DNA from: Burkholderiaceae bacterium
Lineage (GTDB): Bacteria; Pseudomonadota; Gammaproteobacteria; Burkholderiales; Burkholderiaceae_F
DNA: 18,512 bases
Assembly (NCBI GenBank): GCA_013696665.1
Contig: JACCYC010000287.1
Coordinates: forward strand, 1-18,512
Direction: 5' to 3'
Shown here: positions 15,293 to 18,512 of the stretch, piece after piece
Numbering within the stretch: the stretch's first letter is position 1
Layout: each line of letters opens with the position of its first letter
Made by a program: the position numbers and the translations under genes
Notes under the pieces: generated by a model
Databases searched by the model: none
Told to the model about the DNA's origin: nothing
The model's input: the letters and a program-made list of their open reading frames with translations, nothing else

Positions 15293-16527
15293 GGCGCGAG
15301 ATCGCTTGGCATCGGCTGCGCAATAATTCGGTCGAAGAAGGCTTCGCATGCAGCAACCTGCTGGTAGCTGATGTACTCGTCGGGCTTGTGCGCCTGATCA
15401 ATGCTGCCCGGGCCGATCACTACGGTTGGAATGCCCGCACGCGAAAACATACTGGCCTCGGTCGCAAAGCCAACTGCGCCTGCGCTCAGATGCGCGGTAC
15501 TTGCGACCTGCTGTGCCCAGCGCACCAATGGGTGGTCGGGCGCGATGCCGAACGCCGGCAAATCCATGCCGCGCTCGAACACGATGCCGGCATCCCTTGC
15601 GACGCGCTGCATTGCGGGCACCAACTCGTGTTCGGCGTATTCAACGATGGAGCGCGTCACTTCGTCGGTCGACGTGGCGGGAAGATTGCGCATCTCGAAG
15701 GTGAACTCGCAGTCGCGCGGCACGACATTGACTGCGATCCCGCCCTTGATCAGTCCCGTTTGCAATGTCGTGTACGGCACGGCAAAGCGTGCGTCGGGCG
15801 GCTCTTCGCGCGCCAGCCGATCGGCCGTTTGACGGATGAAGGCGATGAGCCGCGCGGCGAACTCGATGGCATTGACGCCGTCGGGTGTCAGCGACGAATG
15901 CGCCTCGCGGCCGCGCACGCGGCAACACAGATCGCGCTTGCCCTTGTGCGCCACGATCGCACGCATATCGGTTGGCTCGCCGATGATGCAACCGGCAGGG
16001 CGGATACCGCGGTCCGCGAGATCCGCCAACAAGTCTCGCACGCCAAAGAACGTGATTTCCTCGTCGTAGGTCAGCGACAAATGCACCGGTAGTCGTTCTT
16101 GGGCGGCGAGAAACTTCGGTACGGCCGCCAGCGCAATCGCGATGAAGCCCTTCATATCCGCGCTGCCGCGCCCGTGAATGCGACCTTCACGATGGTTGGC
16201 AACAAACGGATTGCTCGACCAATCCTGGCCATCCACCGGCACCGTATCGGTGTGGCCCGAAATCACCAGGCCGCCGGTTTTGATGCGGTCGGGCTCGGCC
16301 GACAACGTGGCGAATAAATTGGCCTTGTTGCGCGTCGAGTCATAAATTAGGTTCGAGCGAATTCCCACTCGCGCGAGCTCGTCGCGTGCGTACTCGATCA
16401 AGCCGAGATTTGAGTCACGGCTGACGGTGGGATATGCGATCAGCCGGTCGATCATCGCCAGCGAAGCTGCGGCGGGTTGAGCCAGCTGATGTACGGCGCT
16501 TGCGGGAACGTCTGCAGGTTTATTCAT
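15289..16527 (-). CDS. argE: Acetylornithine deacetylase (M20A)
   Basis: A 412-residue zinc hydrolase that removes acetate from N-acetylornithine in arginine synthesis. Motifs: GLVISGHTDTVPVDGQDW (86-103, H92 metal ligand), GRGSADMKGF (119-128, bridging D124), DEE (155-157, catalytic base and metal ligand) and GEPTDM (183-188). The TVPVDGQDW and GSADMKGF forms are those of ArgE rather than DapE. GPGSIDQAHKPDEYIS near the C-terminus carries the last histidine ligand. Length is slightly above the usual 380-ish because of a Pro/Ala-rich N-terminus. ATG 16527 has only a weak ribosome site. It shares a 70-bp divergent region with an M20D amidohydrolase and overlaps the molybdoenzyme start by 4 nt. 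A related N-acyl substrate in place of acetylornithine cannot be excluded. Confidence 0.88.
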   Translation of the reverse strand: MNKPADVPASAVHQLAQPAAASLAMIDRLIAYPTVSRDSNLGLIEYARDELARVGIRSNLIYDSTRNKANLFATLSAEPDRIKTGGLVISGHTDTVPVDGQDWSSNPFVANHREGRIHGRGSADMKGFIAIALAAVPKFLAAQERLPVHLSLTYDEEITFFGVRDLLADLADRGIRPAGCIIGEPTDMRAIVAHKGKRDLCCRVRGREAHSSLTPDGVNAIEFAARLIAFIRQTADRLAREEPPDARFAVPYTTLQTGLIKGGIAVNVVPRDCEFTFEMRNLPATSTDEVTRSIVEYAEHELVPAMQRVARDAGIVFERGMDLPAFGIAPDHPLVRWAQQVASTAHLSAGAVGFATEASMFSRAGIPTVVIGPGSIDQAHKPDEYISYQQVAACEAFFDRIIAQPMPSDLAP

Positions 16528-16597
16528 CTGGCAGCGATTCTAGTAGGACCCAGGTAAAATTGACGCTTCATCGCGCGCCGCTCTCCTCCGAGAATTC
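16528..16597. promoter_or_regulatory. Divergent promoter region between argE and the M20D amidohydrolase
   Basis: Only 70 bp separate the two start codons, so both promoters must lie here or overlap the genes. TTGACG (16560-16565) is a good rightward -35 match, but no -10 follows at proper spacing. TAAAAT (16555-16560) and reverse TAGAAT (16537-16542) are -10-like without partners. I cannot assign either promoter. Confidence 0.35.
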
Positions 16598-17788
16598 ATG
16601 CAACTCATCGATCGTGTCGTTCAATTTCGTGCCGAGATTCAGCAAATCCGGCGCGATATCCACGCCCACCCCGAGCTTCGCTTCGAGGAAGCCCGCACCA
16701 GCGATCTGGTGGCAGCCAAGCTCCGCGAATGGGGGCTGGAGGTCATACGTGGGCTCGGTGGAACCGGGGTGGTCGGAACGCTTCGTGGCGGTTCATCGAA
16801 GCGCGCGGTCGGACTCCGCGCGGACATGGACGCGTTGCCAATTCAGGAAACCAATGAATTCGCGCACCGTTCAACGCATGCCGGCAAGATGCACGCGTGC
16901 GGCCACGACGGTCACACCGCGATGCTGCTTGGCGCGGCGAAGTATTTGGCCGAATCCAAATCGCTCGACGGCGTGGTGCATTTCATCTTTCAACCGGCCG
17001 AGGAAGGCGGTGCCGGCGCGCAGAGAATGATCGACGACGGACTGTTCGAACGGTGCCCTTGCGATGCCGTGTTCGGCATGCACAACTGGCCGGGGCTGAA
17101 AGTCGGCGAGTTCGGTGTGACCGGTGGCCCGGCGATGGCGTCGAGCAACGAGTTCGACATCAAAGTACTCGGCAAGGGCGCGCATGCAGCCATGCCGCAT
17201 CTGGGAATTGACCCGGTCTTTATTGCGGTGCAGATCGTCAACGGCCTGCAGGCGATCATCACGCGCGTTAAAAAGCCGATCGACTCAGCGGTGTTGTCGG
17301 TGACGATGATTCAGGCGGGTGCGGCGACAAACGTGATCCCGGAGAGCGCGCGCATCTGCGGCACTGTGCGCACGTTCAGTGATGAAGTGACCGCGCTGAT
17401 CGAAAAGCAGCTGCGAAGAATCGTGGAGATGACGTGCAGCGCGCATGGGGCTGAAGCGGAAATCGAGTTCCACTGGAACTATCCGCCGACGGTCAACGAT
17501 GCGGCCGAAGCGGAGTTTGCCGCCACCGTGATGGACGACATCGTGGGAGCCGATAACGTGGTGCGAAACATCGAGCCTACGATGGGCGCCGAAGACTTCG
17601 CATTCATGTTGAAGGCGAAGCCGGGTGCTTACGTATTCATCGGCAACGGCGATGGAGACCATCGGCTGACGGGTCATGGCCTGGGCCCCTGCATGCTGCA
17701 CAACCCCGCGTATGACTTCAATGACGATCTGATCCCACTGGGGGCCACCTACTGGGTACGCCTTGCGCAGACATTTCTGGCTCGCTGA
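16598..17788 (+). CDS. M20D amidohydrolase (hippurate / N-acyl-amino acid hydrolase family)
   Basis: A 396-residue cytoplasmic metal hydrolase of the HipO/N-acyl-L-amino acid amidohydrolase group. Motifs in order: RRDIHAHPELRFEE (18-31), GLRADMDALPIQE (72-84), HACGHDGHTAMLLG (99-112, with C101 and H103 as metal ligands), FQPAEEGGAGA (131-141, E135/E136) and MGAEDFAFML near the C-terminus, ending LHNPAYDFNDD. Length is normal for the family. It cleaves an amide bond between an acyl group and an amino acid, but members act on hippurate, acetylated amino acids, auxin conjugates or others, so no symbol is given. ATG 16598 begins the usual short N-terminal helix; the ribosome site is weak. It diverges from argE, another M20 enzyme. 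Confidence 0.92.
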   Translation: MQLIDRVVQFRAEIQQIRRDIHAHPELRFEEARTSDLVAAKLREWGLEVIRGLGGTGVVGTLRGGSSKRAVGLRADMDALPIQETNEFAHRSTHAGKMHACGHDGHTAMLLGAAKYLAESKSLDGVVHFIFQPAEEGGAGAQRMIDDGLFERCPCDAVFGMHNWPGLKVGEFGVTGGPAMASSNEFDIKVLGKGAHAAMPHLGIDPVFIAVQIVNGLQAIITRVKKPIDSAVLSVTMIQAGAATNVIPESARICGTVRTFSDEVTALIEKQLRRIVEMTCSAHGAEAEIEFHWNYPPTVNDAAEAEFAATVMDDIVGADNVVRNIEPTMGAEDFAFMLKAKPGAYVFIGNGDGDHRLTGHGLGPCMLHNPAYDFNDDLIPLGATYWVRLAQTFLAR

Positions 17789-17889
17789 CCCACTTTAGGG
17801 GTTCCCCGCTAGTCCATACGCAGGAATGCGGGGGCTTTGCCGGGCGGTTACTGTCTATGCCTAGGTCTTTCCGGCTGTATCTTGTGTTC

Positions 17890-18420
17890 ATGCGTCTTGC
17901 CGCCTTTCGTATTTTTTTAGCCGCGTGTGCCGTCATCGGCATCAGTGGCTGCGCCACCGTCACCGGAGAGGCGACACAGGCGATCAATATTCAGACCGTC
18001 GATGCGAACGGTCGGCCGATCGAAGGCATGGCGTGCCGCATCGTCAATGGCTCGGCCGAGTACATGGGTGATACACCGTTGTTTGGGCTGCGCGTACGCC
18101 GTTCATCGACGCCGCTGGTCGCCGAGTGCAAGCGACACGGTTACGCGCTGGCCCGGGCGCTGATCATTCCGCGTGCCGATCTTGCCTCTGGGTCGACCGC
18201 GCAACTCTTGTTGCCGGGCGGAAGTTCGATGCTGATCATCGATCACATTTCCGGCTTCATGTATCGCTATCCGCGTTGGATCAAGGCCCAGGCGGGCGCC
18301 GACATGGTGTTTGACCAGAACGACGACCAGGGTCGAGGACCGACGCCGGGCATCGTGACGCGCCAGTTTGACGCTCAGGTTCGGTATGCCAGCGGTGTGC
18401 CGGAAGCGCGGCTTGACTGA
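17890..18420 (+). CDS. Small lipoprotein with PEGA-like N-terminal region
   Basis: A 176-residue probable lipoprotein. The signal peptide MRLAAFRIFLAACAVIGISG precedes C21 (lipobox ISGC). The start at ATG 17890 gives the more normal signal length; ATG 17857, 33 nt upstream, is in frame and cannot be excluded. After the Cys, ATVTGEATQAINIQTVDANG leads into GRPIEGMACRIVNGSAEYMG, a strand-rich pattern like PEGA or carboxypeptidase-regulatory domains that carry adornments on surface proteins. C38 and C73 (ATG 17890 numbering) may pair. A hydrophobic segment LIIDHISGFMYRYP lies in the second half and could insert or pack. I cannot name a function. It follows the amidohydrolase by about 100 nt and may or may not share its transcript. 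Confidence 0.75.
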   Translation: MRLAAFRIFLAACAVIGISGCATVTGEATQAINIQTVDANGRPIEGMACRIVNGSAEYMGDTPLFGLRVRRSSTPLVAECKRHGYALARALIIPRADLASGSTAQLLLPGGSSMLIIDHISGFMYRYPRWIKAQAGADMVFDQNDDQGRGPTPGIVTRQFDAQVRYASGVPEARLD

Positions 18421-18482
18421 CCCGGTAGCGCACTCCTTAGTATCGCCAGTTGGCCTAAACTTCGGGCAGTTCGTCCCCATCT

Positions 18483-18503
18483 AGACCGCTTGCCCCGCGG
18501 TCT
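18483..18503 (+). terminator. Weak hairpin after the lipoprotein gene
   Basis: AGACCGC (18483-18489) and GCGGTCT (18497-18503) form a 7-bp stem with a 7-nt loop, 62 nt after the lipoprotein stop. The sequence after it is C-rich with no T-run, so it is at best a Rho-type or processing hairpin. The remaining bases 18421-18512 show no gene. Confidence 0.3.
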
Positions 18504-18512
18504 CCCCTGTAA

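Noticed and set aside
15256..16092. 278-residue plus-strand open frame opposite argE
   Set aside because: It is antisense to a well-supported ArgE and shows no family features.
17789..17856. GGGGTTCCCC and CGCAGGAATGCG as a terminator of the amidohydrolase gene
   Set aside because: The stems are only 4 bp, one with a 2-nt loop, and no T-run follows.
1..18512. CRISPR arrays, tRNA/rRNA genes, insertion sequences, toxin-antitoxin or defence genes
   Set aside because: Looked for on both strands; no regular repeats, clover-leaf genes, transposases or characteristic small gene pairs were seen.

Overview
The window reads as a GC-rich Gram-negative chromosome segment, most likely a betaproteobacterium of the Burkholderiales type. 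This rests on protein resemblance and codon bias and was not tested by a search. Gram-negative envelope proteins are present: a periplasmic binding protein, an outer-membrane beta-barrel and two lipoproteins. I see no mobile element, tRNA, rRNA, CRISPR array or phage gene. The gene order looks like ordinary, densely packed chromosome.

Left third (1-7200): a one-carbon / methylated-amine module. The 5' part of a soxB-like sarcosine oxidase beta subunit runs leftward out of the window. Diverging from it is a tight rightward operon: an amino-acid-type (PAAT) ABC transporter (binding protein, two permeases, ATPase), then an 800-residue FAD-dependent dehydrogenase fused to a GcvT-like folate domain, then purU. 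The last four junctions are 4-nt overlaps or a short gap. A simple reading is uptake of an N-methylated glycine-like compound, oxidative demethylation onto tetrahydrofolate, and release of the one-carbon unit as formate with THF recycled by PurU. A strong inverted repeat lies between the binding-protein and first permease genes.

Middle (7200-9840): a small cupin convergent with purU, a 360-bp stretch with no gene, a YjdF-family (DUF2238) membrane protein, a 95-residue protein of unknown function with an excellent Shine-Dalgarno and an operator-like palindrome upstream, and a convergent outer-membrane beta-barrel protein.

Right half (9836-16527, minus strand): in transcription order argE, a single-subunit molybdopterin/[4Fe-4S] oxidoreductase, a zinc aminopeptidase-like lipoprotein (PF10023 type), fadD, and a very arginine/proline-rich low-complexity protein. 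The first three are joined by a 4-nt overlap and a 1-nt gap, and the last two by a 6-nt gap, so one long transcript or two adjacent ones are likely. Diverging from argE is an M20D amidohydrolase (hippurate / N-acyl amino acid hydrolase type), followed by a small lipoprotein with a PEGA-like look.

No transcriptional regulator is encoded in the window. No clearly undescribed defence or mobile system is visible. The points most worth following are the transporter/demethylase/PurU operon and its intercistronic hairpin, the palindrome in front of the 95-residue gene, the argE-molybdoenzyme-aminopeptidase coupling, and the Arg-rich protein behind fadD.
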